Positions 1 through 5,340 of a stretch of 5,340 nucleotides of DNA are shown in pieces. The translations under genes and the position numbers were made by a program. Numbering within the stretch: position 1 is the first letter of the stretch; each line of letters starts with the position of its first letter. The stretch is from Chloroflexota bacterium. Its GTDB lineage: Bacteria; Chloroflexota; Anaerolineae; B4-G1; SLSP01. The notes beneath the pieces are model-generated. The model did not search any database. It had not been told where the DNA came from and worked only from the letters and a program-made list of their open reading frames with translations. The stretch covers positions 292 to 5,631 of the forward strand of contig JAKJAE010000189.1 in NCBI GenBank assembly GCA_022707665.1, in the 5' to 3' direction.

Positions 1-525
1 TACTTCGCGGGCGATCTGATCAGCTTCGGATCGATGCTGTTCTATGCCTTTTACATGGCGCTGGGACGGCGGAATCGGTCCTTCCCGACCGTATGGCTCT
101 ACCTGGTCCCGTTGTACAGCATGGCAGCCGTGGCGTGTATGGTTGTGGCGCTCTTCTTCGTGAATCCAATCCAGCCCTATGACGCGCGAGAGGTGGCACT
201 GATCCTCGGGCTTGGGATTGTACCGACGGTCATCGGGCATTCGCTTTTGAACCGTGCGATGCGCGTGTTTCGTGGGCAGATCGTCAGCATCGTGAACATG
301 GGCCAGTTCATCTTTGCCGGGCTGTTGGCCTTCGCCCTCTGGCAGGAGGTGCCTGGCTGGTCGTTCTATGTGGCGGGCACCCTTCTGGCGCTCAGTGCGT
401 GGATCGTCGCAGGGGGAGCATTCCGCGATCAGCGCCCCCTTGTCTCCGGCGCCGGGCTGAGTAAGCTTTTCCGCAGAGGACAACCGCGGATCATGCAAGC
501 GGATCATGAAGACAGGAGGGAATGA
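1..525 (+). CDS. EamA/DMT-family transporter, C-terminal half (5' truncated by window)
   Basis: The frame is open from base 1, so the gene starts upstream; the ATG at 34 is internal. The visible 174 residues give about five membrane segments (roughly 6-21, 31-54, 64-82, 92-113 and 119-139 counted from base 1), matching the second EamA repeat of a ten-helix drug/metabolite transporter. Family-like features are the stretch at residues 71-86 (GIVPTVIGH then LLNRAM) and the helix around 98-113 ending in a W-x-E (WQE, 114-116). A hydrophilic, Arg-rich tail of about 34 residues follows the last helix and should be cytoplasmic. Members move small metabolites such as amino acids or sugars; the substrate cannot be read from sequence. 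Its stop overlaps the start of the aldo/keto reductase (TGATG), so the two are probably co-translated. The family call is firm and the direction of transport unknown. Confidence 0.88.
   Translation, partial: YFAGDLISFGSMLFYAFYMALGRRNRSFPTVWLYLVPLYSMAAVACMVVALFFVNPIQPYDAREVALILGLGIVPTVIGHSLLNRAMRVFRGQIVSIVNMGQFIFAGLLAFALWQEVPGWSFYVAGTLLALSAWIVAGGAFRDQRPLVSGAGLSKLFRRGQPRIMQADHEDRRE
514..519 (+). promoter_or_regulatory. Shine-Dalgarno site for the aldo/keto reductase
   Basis: AGGAGG lies inside the end of the transporter gene. Two tandem ATGs follow, at 522 and 525. The spacer is 2 bases to the first and 5 to the second, so the ATG at 525 is the better start. That ATG shares its A with the transporter stop codon TGA at 523-525. 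Confidence 0.75.
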
Positions 526-1508
526 TGCAGTACCGTCAGTTAGGGCGTACGGGTTGGGCAGTCTCCACTGTGAGTTTCGGTGCGTGGGCGATCGGCGGAA
601 GCTGGGGAGCGGTCACCGACCACGAATCCATCGCCGCGCTGCATACAGCGGTGGATCTCGGTGTTAACTTCTTCGACACTGCGGATGTCTATGGCAATGG
701 TCGGAGCGAGCGGCTGTTGGCGCAGCTGCGCCGTGAACGACGGGAAAAGATCGTTATCGCCACGAAGATCGGGCGGAGGTCCTCACCGCACACGGCCGAT
801 AGCTACAACCGCGAGAACCTCACTGCCTATGTCGAGCAGTGTCTGGCCAACCTTGAGACGGAGGCGCTCGATCTGGTCCAGCTTCACTGTCCCCCAACGG
901 AGGTCTACTACCGGCCTGAAGTCTTTGGCATCCTCGACGATCTGGTCGCAGCAGGAAAGATCCGCAACTATGGGGTGAGTGTCGAGAAAGTGGAAGAGGC
1001 CCTCAAGGCGATCACGTACCCCAACGTTCAGACGGTGCAGATCATCTACAACATGTTCCGGCAGCGCCCGGCAGAGCTGTTCTTTGGCGAGGCGCAACGC
1101 AGGCAGGTGGGCATCCTGGCACGGGTGCCGTTGGCCTCAGGTCTGTTGACGGGCAAGATGAAGGCCTCGACGGCTTTTGCTTCCGATGATCATCGCCACT
1201 TCAACCGTGAGGGCAAAGCGTTCGATCGGGGGGAGACGTTTGCTGGTGTTCCCTATGACGTGGGTCTGGCTGCCGTGGAGCACCTCCGACCCCTGTGCCC
1301 GCCGGGAACTACGATGGCGCAGTTCGCGCTGCGGTGGATTCTGATGGCGCATGCGGTGACGTGCACCATCCCGGGGGCCAAGCGGCCTGCACAGGAGCAG
1401 GACAACGCTGCGGCTGCCGATCTGCCGCCGCTTCCCAATGAGACGATGGCCCAGGTCCAGGCCGTCTACGAGAGGCACATCCGGGAGCACGTTTATCACT
1501 ATTGGTAG
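525..1508 (+). CDS. Aldo/keto reductase (IolS/YajO-like group)
   Basis: Predicted soluble NADP(H)-dependent oxidoreductase with a TIM-barrel fold, 327 residues from the chosen start (328 from the ATG at 522), the usual family length. It opens with the typical YRQLGRTG strand at 3-10. The catalytic tetrad is visible as Asp51 (FFDTADVYG), Tyr56, Lys81 (IATKIG) and His121 (LVQLHCP). The C-terminal cofactor motif is present as PGAKRPAQEQDNAAA at 283-297, where Lys286/Arg287 and Glu291/Asn294 sit where the family contacts the adenosine 2'-phosphate. The whole barrel is intact, so an active enzyme is expected. Substrates in this group are usually sugars or other carbonyl compounds; nothing here fixes which. 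It is translationally coupled to the transporter upstream and is followed after 75 bases by the URO-D-like gene, which suggests one catabolic or modification operon. Confidence 0.93.
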   Translation: MQYRQLGRTGWAVSTVSFGAWAIGGSWGAVTDHESIAALHTAVDLGVNFFDTADVYGNGRSERLLAQLRRERREKIVIATKIGRRSSPHTADSYNRENLTAYVEQCLANLETEALDLVQLHCPPTEVYYRPEVFGILDDLVAAGKIRNYGVSVEKVEEALKAITYPNVQTVQIIYNMFRQRPAELFFGEAQRRQVGILARVPLASGLLTGKMKASTAFASDDHRHFNREGKAFDRGETFAGVPYDVGLAAVEHLRPLCPPGTTMAQFALRWILMAHAVTCTIPGAKRPAQEQDNAAAADLPPLPNETMAQVQAVYERHIREHVYHYW

Positions 1509-1574
1509 CCGTGATGAACGCTCCGCGGGTGCCCGCCCGTGTCCGGCGCTCACCGTGCCCCTGCATCAGAACCC

Positions 1575-1580
1575 GGAGGT
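1575..1580 (+). promoter_or_regulatory. Shine-Dalgarno site deciding the URO-D-like start
   Basis: GGAGGT lies 3 bases (4 from the GGAGG core) before the ATG at 1584. This favours that start over a GTG at 1539 in the same frame, which would add 15 residues unlike the family N-terminus and has no ribosome site of its own. Confidence 0.75.
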
Positions 1581-1583
1581 GCT

Positions 1584-2606
1584 ATGACAAAGCGCGATGT
1601 CATCCTTGCTGCGTTAGCCGGAGAGACTCCAGCCTACGTGCCCTGGTCGATGGGCTTCACGGTTGAGGCCGAGGAGAAGCTGCGTGCCTACTACGCTCCG
1701 CGTCAGCTCGAGGACGTGCTCGATAACCATCTGGGTGGCGTCGGCAGTGGGGTGGGATTCTTCACCGATCTCGGGAATGATCACGTGCAGGACGTCTTCG
1801 GCGTTGTCTGGGACCGCCGGATCGACAAGGACATCGGCGTCGTCGTAGGCCAGGTGTTGCCGGAACCTACGGTACGCGGCTATGCATTTCCAGATCCAAA
1901 GGGCGACGTTTTCTTCGGTGGAATTGAGGATCAGTTGGGGCGCCAGGTCGATCGTTACCGGATCTTCAGCATTGGCTTCAGCCTGTATGAGCGTGCCTGG
2001 ACGATGCGCGGCATGGCCGATCTGATGATGGATTTCTACGACAATCCCGGTTTCGTTCACACGCTTCTCGAGTCTATCGCGGACTGGAACATCGCGCAGG
2101 TGCGCAAGGCCGTCACGTATGACATCGATGCGGTCTACTTCGGCGACGACTGGGGACAGCAACACGGATTGCAGATGGGTCCCAGGCTCTGGCACGAGTT
2201 CATCTATCCTCCGCTGCGGCGCATGTACGCTGCCGTCAAGGATGCGGGAAAGGCGGTCTTCATCCACTCCTGTGGTGACGTAGACGAGCTTTTCGACGAC
2301 CTGATCGCGATCGGGTTGGACTGCTTCAATCCGTTCCAGCCGGAAGTGATGGACGTCTACGGCTTGATGGCGCAGTATTGCGGCCGGTTGACGTTTCACG
2401 GAGGCATGTCGACACAACGGACGCTGCCGTATGGGACCGTGGACGATGTGGTGGCGGAGACCCAGCGTCTCCTGGCCACGGGTGCACACGGCAACTACAT
2501 CTTCGCGCCAGCCCATGCCGTTGAGGGCGATGTGCCGGTCGAGAACATCGTCGCTATGATCGAGACCGTTCAGTCGCAGCCCGGGTACCAGCGAGGAGCT
2601 GTGTGA
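1584..2606 (+). CDS. Uroporphyrinogen decarboxylase-like protein (URO-D/MtaA/CmuA superfamily)
   Basis: 340 residues, a typical length for the superfamily and predicted to form a TIM barrel. The N-terminus (TKRDVILAALAGETP, then VPW) is the usual opening of these proteins. It lacks the RQAGR substrate-binding motif of true haem-pathway HemE, so it is unlikely to make coproporphyrinogen. It has the His-x-Cys-Gly element (His228, Cys230) that supplies zinc ligands in MtaA/CmuA-type cobamide methyltransferases. The later Cys ligand of those enzymes is not seen; the equivalent loop reads APAH (308-311), with His311 as a possible substitute ligand. Many URO-D-like proteins in catabolic operons share this His-containing loop and have no known reaction. 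Decarboxylation or methyl transfer on a small molecule is plausible but is inference. Its stop overlaps the GTG start of the ATPase gene. Confidence 0.87.
   Translation: MTKRDVILAALAGETPAYVPWSMGFTVEAEEKLRAYYAPRQLEDVLDNHLGGVGSGVGFFTDLGNDHVQDVFGVVWDRRIDKDIGVVVGQVLPEPTVRGYAFPDPKGDVFFGGIEDQLGRQVDRYRIFSIGFSLYERAWTMRGMADLMMDFYDNPGFVHTLLESIADWNIAQVRKAVTYDIDAVYFGDDWGQQHGLQMGPRLWHEFIYPPLRRMYAAVKDAGKAVFIHSCGDVDELFDDLIAIGLDCFNPFQPEVMDVYGLMAQYCGRLTFHGGMSTQRTLPYGTVDDVVAETQRLLATGAHGNYIFAPAHAVEGDVPVENIVAMIETVQSQPGYQRGAV
2593..2598 (+). promoter_or_regulatory. Shine-Dalgarno site for the ATPase gene
   Basis: GAGGAG sits 4 bases before the GTG at 2603, within the last codons of the URO-D-like gene. It supports the GTG start and the four-base GTGA stop/start overlap, and so translational coupling of the two genes. 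Confidence 0.7.
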
Positions 2607-3394
2607 TCGTTCCTGCGAGCTCACACCAGGGCGGCGACGACCCACGCATTGCAGGCCATCTTCGCACGCTTGCTGACTGCAACCAACGCGGCGGACGGCT
2701 GTTGTCGCTGGTCGACCTGCTTGAAGCCGGTACTGTGAATCTGCCTCTGGCGGGCTACCTGGCGGCAGTGATGCGCCGTGGTAGTTCGTTGCTGGTTGGA
2801 GCGCGCCCGGGCGGCGCCGGCAAGACCGCTGTGATGGTGGCGCTACTCAACCTGCTGCCTCCAGATGTCGCGTTGCGTCCGATCGAGGGTCCGGTGACGC
2901 TGCGGGAGGGTCTGGCCGATACCGCGTTTGGACAGGCGTGCTACCTGGCCCACGAGATCGGGCAAGGGTGGTACTATGCCTACCTCTGGGACGACCAGGC
3001 GCGAGCGTTCTTCGAGCTCGCTGGTCGGGGACACCTGATCGCCTCCAATCTCCACGCCGATACGCTCGTCGAGGCGCAGGCGCAGCTCTGTGACGAGAAT
3101 GGCATCGTTCCAGATCACTTGCGTGCCGTCACCCTCAAGGTCTTTCTGCGCGTGACGCGCGGGGCGGACTTCAAGCTGCAGCGATGGGTGAACAGCGTCT
3201 ACGAGTCCGACGGTGAGCAGGACCGGTTGATCTGGCAGCTTGCCGGGAAAGGGCGGTTCGCGCGGATGAACGAGAGTGCCGTTGTATCGCGCGCTGAGGA
3301 AGTAGCCGCGCGTGCGTTCCTGGAGCGCCGGCGAGCGCGCGGTGAGCGGACCATAGAGCAGGTCCGGCTAGCCGTGTGTGCGGAATGGGTGTAG
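2603..3394 (+). CDS. Small P-loop ATPase related to GspE/PilT/CpaF secretion ATPases
   Basis: 263 residues, no membrane segment, predicted cytoplasmic. A P-loop GARPGGAGKT lies at 66-75 after a hydrophobic strand (SSLLVG). It has one residue more than a standard GxxxxGKT loop, leaving Arg68 at the first glycine position. AHEIG (117-120) may stand where GspE-type enzymes have GEIRD, with Glu119 as the Walker B acid. The clearest family mark is AFFELAGRGHLIASNLHAD (135-153), which parallels the Tx-GHLVxSTLHTN 'His box' of type II secretion/type IV pilus ATPases. The N-terminal domain of about 100-200 residues found in those enzymes is nearly absent, and no tetracysteine zinc site is seen. Residues from about 227 on are charged and probably helical. 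It overlaps the URO-D-like gene and has no pilus or secretion genes in view, so its partner is unknown. The ATPase fold call is good; a secretion role is doubtful. Confidence 0.7.
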   Translation: MIVPASSHQGGDDPRIAGHLRTLADCNQRGGRLLSLVDLLEAGTVNLPLAGYLAAVMRRGSSLLVGARPGGAGKTAVMVALLNLLPPDVALRPIEGPVTLREGLADTAFGQACYLAHEIGQGWYYAYLWDDQARAFFELAGRGHLIASNLHADTLVEAQAQLCDENGIVPDHLRAVTLKVFLRVTRGADFKLQRWVNSVYESDGEQDRLIWQLAGKGRFARMNESAVVSRAEEVAARAFLERRRARGERTIEQVRLAVCAEWV

Positions 3395-3397
3395 AAT
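3392..3397 (+). promoter_or_regulatory. Possible -10 promoter element for the zinc-ribbon gene (weak)
   Basis: TAGAAT, five of six bases matching TATAAT, overlaps the stop codon of the ATPase gene. No convincing -35 box lies 16-18 bases upstream (TAGCCG at 3369-3374 matches three of six). If used, it would give a leader of about 85 bases before the ATG at 3490. The 95-base gap, the longest in the left half of the window, makes a separate transcript here reasonable. Confidence 0.22.
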
Positions 3398-3489
3398 GAT
3401 GGCGCGGGCATGCAAGTCTGGACGTGCTCCTGTATCTGTCCTGGGTACCGCACAACCTGTGATCAAGATGGGGGTTCATAGTCACTGCC

Positions 3490-4137
3490 ATGACTGAGGA
3501 GATCGAGTTCGTCAGCAACTACAGCGATCTGAGCACCGATCGTGGCTTCCAGTTTGAGTTCCACTGCAATCGTTGCGGGTCAGGGTACCGCACTCCGTTC
3601 AAGGCGTGGGCCGTCGGCACGGCGTCATCGGTGCTTGACACCGCAAGCAGCCTGTTCGGAGGCATCTTCGGTGCGGCAGCGGATGTGGGCGAGCGCGTGC
3701 GTTCGGCAGGTTGGCAGCGCGCGCACGACGAGGCCTTCACCGATGCAGTCAAATCGCTCAAGCCGCAGTTTGTCCAGTGCCCACGATGCTCGTCATGGGT
3801 CTGCCGAAAGAGCTGCTGGAACGAGCGGCGAGGGCTGTGCAAGGACTGCGCCCCGGATATGGGCGTCGAGATGTCCGCAGCCCAGGCCAGTCGCAGCGTC
3901 GAGGAGGCGTGGGCGCACGCGGCGATGGCCGAAGAGGACAAGAAGCTGGGCAAGGAGAACTGGCGGCAGACGATCCGGGCTACGTGCCCCAACTGTGAGG
4001 CTCCATTGGATGCCAATGCCAAGTTTTGTCCTGAGTGTGGCGCCAAGCTCAAGGGGGAGTTCCGGTGTCCTCATTGCGAGGCCAAAATACCGCCCACAGC
4101 CAAGTTCTGCCCTGAGTGTGGGGGGAAGATCGAATAA
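3490..4137 (+). CDS. Multi-zinc-ribbon protein with glycine-rich insert, function unknown
   Basis: 215 residues with 16 cysteines, all in paired knuckles: 26/29, 97/100, 105/109, 117/120, 166/169, 180/183, 193/196 and 207/210. This could bind four zinc ions. The last four pairs form a tandem double zinc ribbon (CPNC...CPECG, CPHC...CPECG) whose halves repeat each other in protein and DNA, so it probably arose by duplication. The first CxxC pair is split from its likely partner by a 67-residue insert. That insert holds a glycine/alanine-rich hydrophobic stretch (about 40-66) resembling a glycine zipper, then a charged helix. A charged helical linker (about 127-162) joins the two zinc halves. 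There is no signal peptide, so it is likely cytoplasmic, perhaps membrane-touching. Double zinc ribbons usually mediate protein or nucleic-acid binding; the role here is unknown. The start lacks a good ribosome site (GGGG 15 bases upstream), unlike its neighbours. Confidence 0.85.
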   Translation: MTEEIEFVSNYSDLSTDRGFQFEFHCNRCGSGYRTPFKAWAVGTASSVLDTASSLFGGIFGAAADVGERVRSAGWQRAHDEAFTDAVKSLKPQFVQCPRCSSWVCRKSCWNERRGLCKDCAPDMGVEMSAAQASRSVEEAWAHAAMAEEDKKLGKENWRQTIRATCPNCEAPLDANAKFCPECGAKLKGEFRCPHCEAKIPPTAKFCPECGGKIE

Positions 4138-4172
4138 CATAACGCCGGACAGAGAATGTTGCGTCGCGTTTG

Positions 4173-4201
4173 AGGCCCCGAGCGGAGCGTGCTCGGGGCT
4201 T
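4173..4201 (+). terminator. GC-rich hairpin, probable transcription terminator
   Basis: GCCCCGAGC (4175-4183) pairs perfectly with GCTCGGGGC (4191-4199) across a 7-base loop. A G-U and an A-U pair extend the stem to 11. It starts 36 bases after the zinc-ribbon stop and ends 33 before the next start. The downstream bases are TTCGCC rather than a U-run, so termination may be inefficient or it may mainly protect the 3' end. Confidence 0.65.
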
Positions 4202-4222
4202 CGCCATGGGGAGACCACCGTG

Positions 4223-4228
4223 AGGAGG
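4223..4228 (+). promoter_or_regulatory. Shine-Dalgarno site deciding a GTG start at 4234
   Basis: AGGAGG lies 5 bases before GTG at 4234. The same frame is open back to a GTG at 4189, but that codon lies inside the terminator-like hairpin and has no ribosome site. An ATG at 4230 is in another frame and stops after five codons. The start at 4234 is therefore preferred. Confidence 0.75.
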
Positions 4229-4233
4229 AATGG

Positions 4234-4701
4234 GTGGAGCTAACTGAGGACGAGTATGCGCAGGGCGCCGTAGGGTGGGCGCTTGCACGTGTCGGATCAG
4301 CCGATTACGCCCTGCGGTGCTATGCGTTTGTCGAGGATGCCTACGAGTTGGGCAACGACATCGATTTGGATGGACTGGGGACATCCGCAAAGGAAGCCGC
4401 TGATGCCTACGAAGCGCAGGATGATGGTAGTATCCCTCCCGTGGGAGCGTACATTTGCTATGACTGTGGGGGGCTCGTCGATGGGGAGTGGCACGATTGG
4501 GGTCACATCGGGCTATCCGTAGGGGATGGGCGCGTGATACACACGTGGCCCCATGTGCGCGTTGATGACTACCGCGCCGTGGAGGCGTTGTCAGCGTCAG
4601 GTTGGACGAGCCCAAGATACATAGGGTGGGTCTCGCCATCGAGAATACTGCGTGGGATGCAGCTCAAGCAGTGCTACACGCGCTATGGGGACGTGCGGTG
4701 A
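4234..4701 (+). CDS. NlpC/P60-like cysteine-peptidase-fold protein, small and without export signal
   Basis: 155 residues from the GTG chosen by its ribosome site (170 if the upstream GTG at 4189 were used). The order of motifs fits the NlpC/P60 papain-like fold. A helix carries the candidate nucleophile Cys29 (YALRCYAFVEDAYE). A strand follows a Pro-rich turn (SIPPVGAY, 66-73). Next comes the His-bearing strand HDWGHIGLSVGDGRVIHTW (87-105), with His91 as the likely catalytic base and His103 as a possible third residue. The tail GWTSPRYIGW (123-132) closes the domain. Family members usually cut cell-wall peptides or act as amidases and carry a signal peptide or wall-binding domain; neither is present, so a cytoplasmic role is more likely. 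A CYDC pair (75-78) is an extra feature. It is separated from the zinc-ribbon gene by the hairpin and followed after 39 bases by the permease. The fold call is by motif only. Confidence 0.72.
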   Translation: MELTEDEYAQGAVGWALARVGSADYALRCYAFVEDAYELGNDIDLDGLGTSAKEAADAYEAQDDGSIPPVGAYICYDCGGLVDGEWHDWGHIGLSVGDGRVIHTWPHVRVDDYRAVEALSASGWTSPRYIGWVSPSRILRGMQLKQCYTRYGDVR

Positions 4702-4725
4702 TATCCCTGTAGCCAACTTAGCCTG

Positions 4726-4731
4726 AGGAGG
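4726..4731 (+). promoter_or_regulatory. Shine-Dalgarno site for the permease gene
   Basis: AGGAGG lies 9 bases before the ATG at 4741, in the 39-base gap after the NlpC-like gene. It supports this start; the short gap with no hairpin leaves open that the permease is transcribed together with the gene before it. Confidence 0.7.
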
Positions 4732-4740
4732 GCATCGGAA

Positions 4741-5340
4741 ATGAGTAAGCGCAAGCTGAAGCGTCAGCTCAGCCTCGCCCAGATCGTCATGCTGGGGACG
4801 GCCGGCTGTATCGGCGGCGAGATCTTCGTGCTGACCGGGCATGTCGCCGGAATTGCCGGGCCTGCCACGGTCCTGGTCTTCTTGTTGGGCGGGCTGTTGA
4901 GCTACAGCATCGCCCTGAACTATTGCGAATTGGCGACTACTTATCCCGAAACAGGTGGCGCGATGACCTATGTGAAGGAGGCCTTCGGGAACGGCATCCT
5001 CTCATATCTCGTCGGGTCGATGGACTGCCTGTCGAGCACCTTCTATGCTGCCCTGTCCGCCGTGGGTTTTGCCTACTCACTGCAGGTGTTCTTCCCTGCG
5101 ATACCCATCGTGCTCACGGCCGTAATTGTGATCGCGGTGTTCACAAGCCTCAACCTTCTGGGAGTAGCCGGCGTGGGGAACGCCCAGGTCATCCTGGGCA
5201 TCGGCCTGCTGGGGATCCTTGTCGTCTACGTTGTCACGGGGTTGACCTCGCCCTACGGGTTCCGGTGGGCGACCTTCGTCCCGGACGGCACGCTGCTCGT
5301 GCACGGGAACTTGGGTACCAACTTCGCGCGGATTATGCAG
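4741..5340 (+). CDS. APC-superfamily amino acid/polyamine permease, N-terminal part (3' truncated by window)
   Basis: The frame runs from the ATG at 4741 to the last base without a stop: 200 residues of a protein that normally has about 430-500 or more and 12 or more helices. A basic N-terminus (SKRKLKRQLS) is followed by TM1 (about 13-33) with the unwound substrate-site motif GCIGGEIFVLTG (22-33), TM2 (39-60), the conserved ELATTYPETGGAMTYVKEAFG loop (63-83), TM3 (86-115), TM4 (119-137) and TM5 (145-166). This is the classic APC layout, an inner-membrane secondary carrier of amino acids or related amines. Glu27 in the TM1 motif takes the place of the small residue more usual there (GSGIF/GAGIF), which could affect the substrate. 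The C-terminal half, including any regulatory domain, is outside the window. Confidence 0.92.
   Translation, partial: MSKRKLKRQLSLAQIVMLGTAGCIGGEIFVLTGHVAGIAGPATVLVFLLGGLLSYSIALNYCELATTYPETGGAMTYVKEAFGNGILSYLVGSMDCLSSTFYAALSAVGFAYSLQVFFPAIPIVLTAVIVIAVFTSLNLLGVAGVGNAQVILGIGLLGILVVYVVTGLTSPYGFRWATFVPDGTLLVHGNLGTNFARIMQ

Noticed and set aside
1525..1536. GCGG/CCGC inverted repeat in the gap before the URO-D-like gene
   Set aside because: A four-pair stem with no U-run in GC-rich DNA is too weak to call a terminator or operator.
1614..2645. A 343-codon open frame on the minus strand opposite the URO-D-like gene
   Set aside because: It is a codon-bias shadow: GC-rich third positions keep the antisense frame open. 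It has no ribosome site or family features, and the + strand gene has clear superfamily motifs.
3443..3593. The 11-mer GGGTACCGCAC at 3443-3453 and again at 3583-3593
   Set aside because: There are only two copies with unrelated flanks, one inside coding sequence for a zinc knuckle. It is most likely chance.
4017..4126. Near-repeat of about 20 bases coding for AKFCPECG twice
   Set aside because: It is explained by the tandem zinc-ribbon repeat within the protein, not by a separate DNA element.
3542..4243. A 233-codon + strand frame overlapping the zinc-ribbon gene
   Set aside because: The composition is Arg/Ser-rich low complexity typical of an out-of-frame reading, and the alternative frame holds 16 ordered cysteines.
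5077..5304. A 75-codon minus-strand frame opposite the permease
   Set aside because: It lies wholly within the APC permease coding region, has hydrophilic biased composition and no start signal.

Overview
This is a GC-rich bacterial window with seven protein-coding genes, all on the + strand and densely packed. Five of the six complete starts have clear AGGAGG-type ribosome sites. Two gene junctions overlap by stop/start codons and two genes start with GTG. I see no tRNA, rRNA, CRISPR array, insertion sequence or other mobile-element signature. The lineage cannot be fixed from sequence alone. The mix of a divergent uroporphyrinogen-decarboxylase-like enzyme, an IolS/YajO-like aldo/keto reductase and an orphan secretion-type ATPase would fit a deep-branching free-living group such as Chloroflexota, but this is only a guess.

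Left block (1-3394) looks like one transcription unit. It holds the C-terminal half of an EamA/DMT-family transporter, an aldo/keto reductase overlapping it, a URO-D/MtaA-like enzyme after a 75-base gap, and a small P-loop ATPase of the GspE/PilT/CpaF type overlapping that by GTGA. The first three suggest uptake or export plus oxidation/reduction and C1 or carboxyl chemistry on a small molecule. The ATPase has no secretion or pilus partner in view.

Middle block (3395-4701) has two genes of less obvious role. One is a 215-residue protein with 16 cysteines in eight paired knuckles around a glycine-rich hydrophobic insert. The other is a 155-residue NlpC/P60-like cysteine-peptidase-fold protein without an export signal. 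A strong GC-rich hairpin lies between them.

Right block (4702-5340) is the N-terminal 200 residues of an APC-superfamily amino-acid/polyamine permease that runs off the window.

Most of the window is ordinary metabolic and transport content. The best candidates for something undescribed are the isolated, degenerate-motif ATPase translationally coupled to the URO-D-like gene, and the multi-zinc-knuckle/NlpC-like pair. Nothing here proves a new system.
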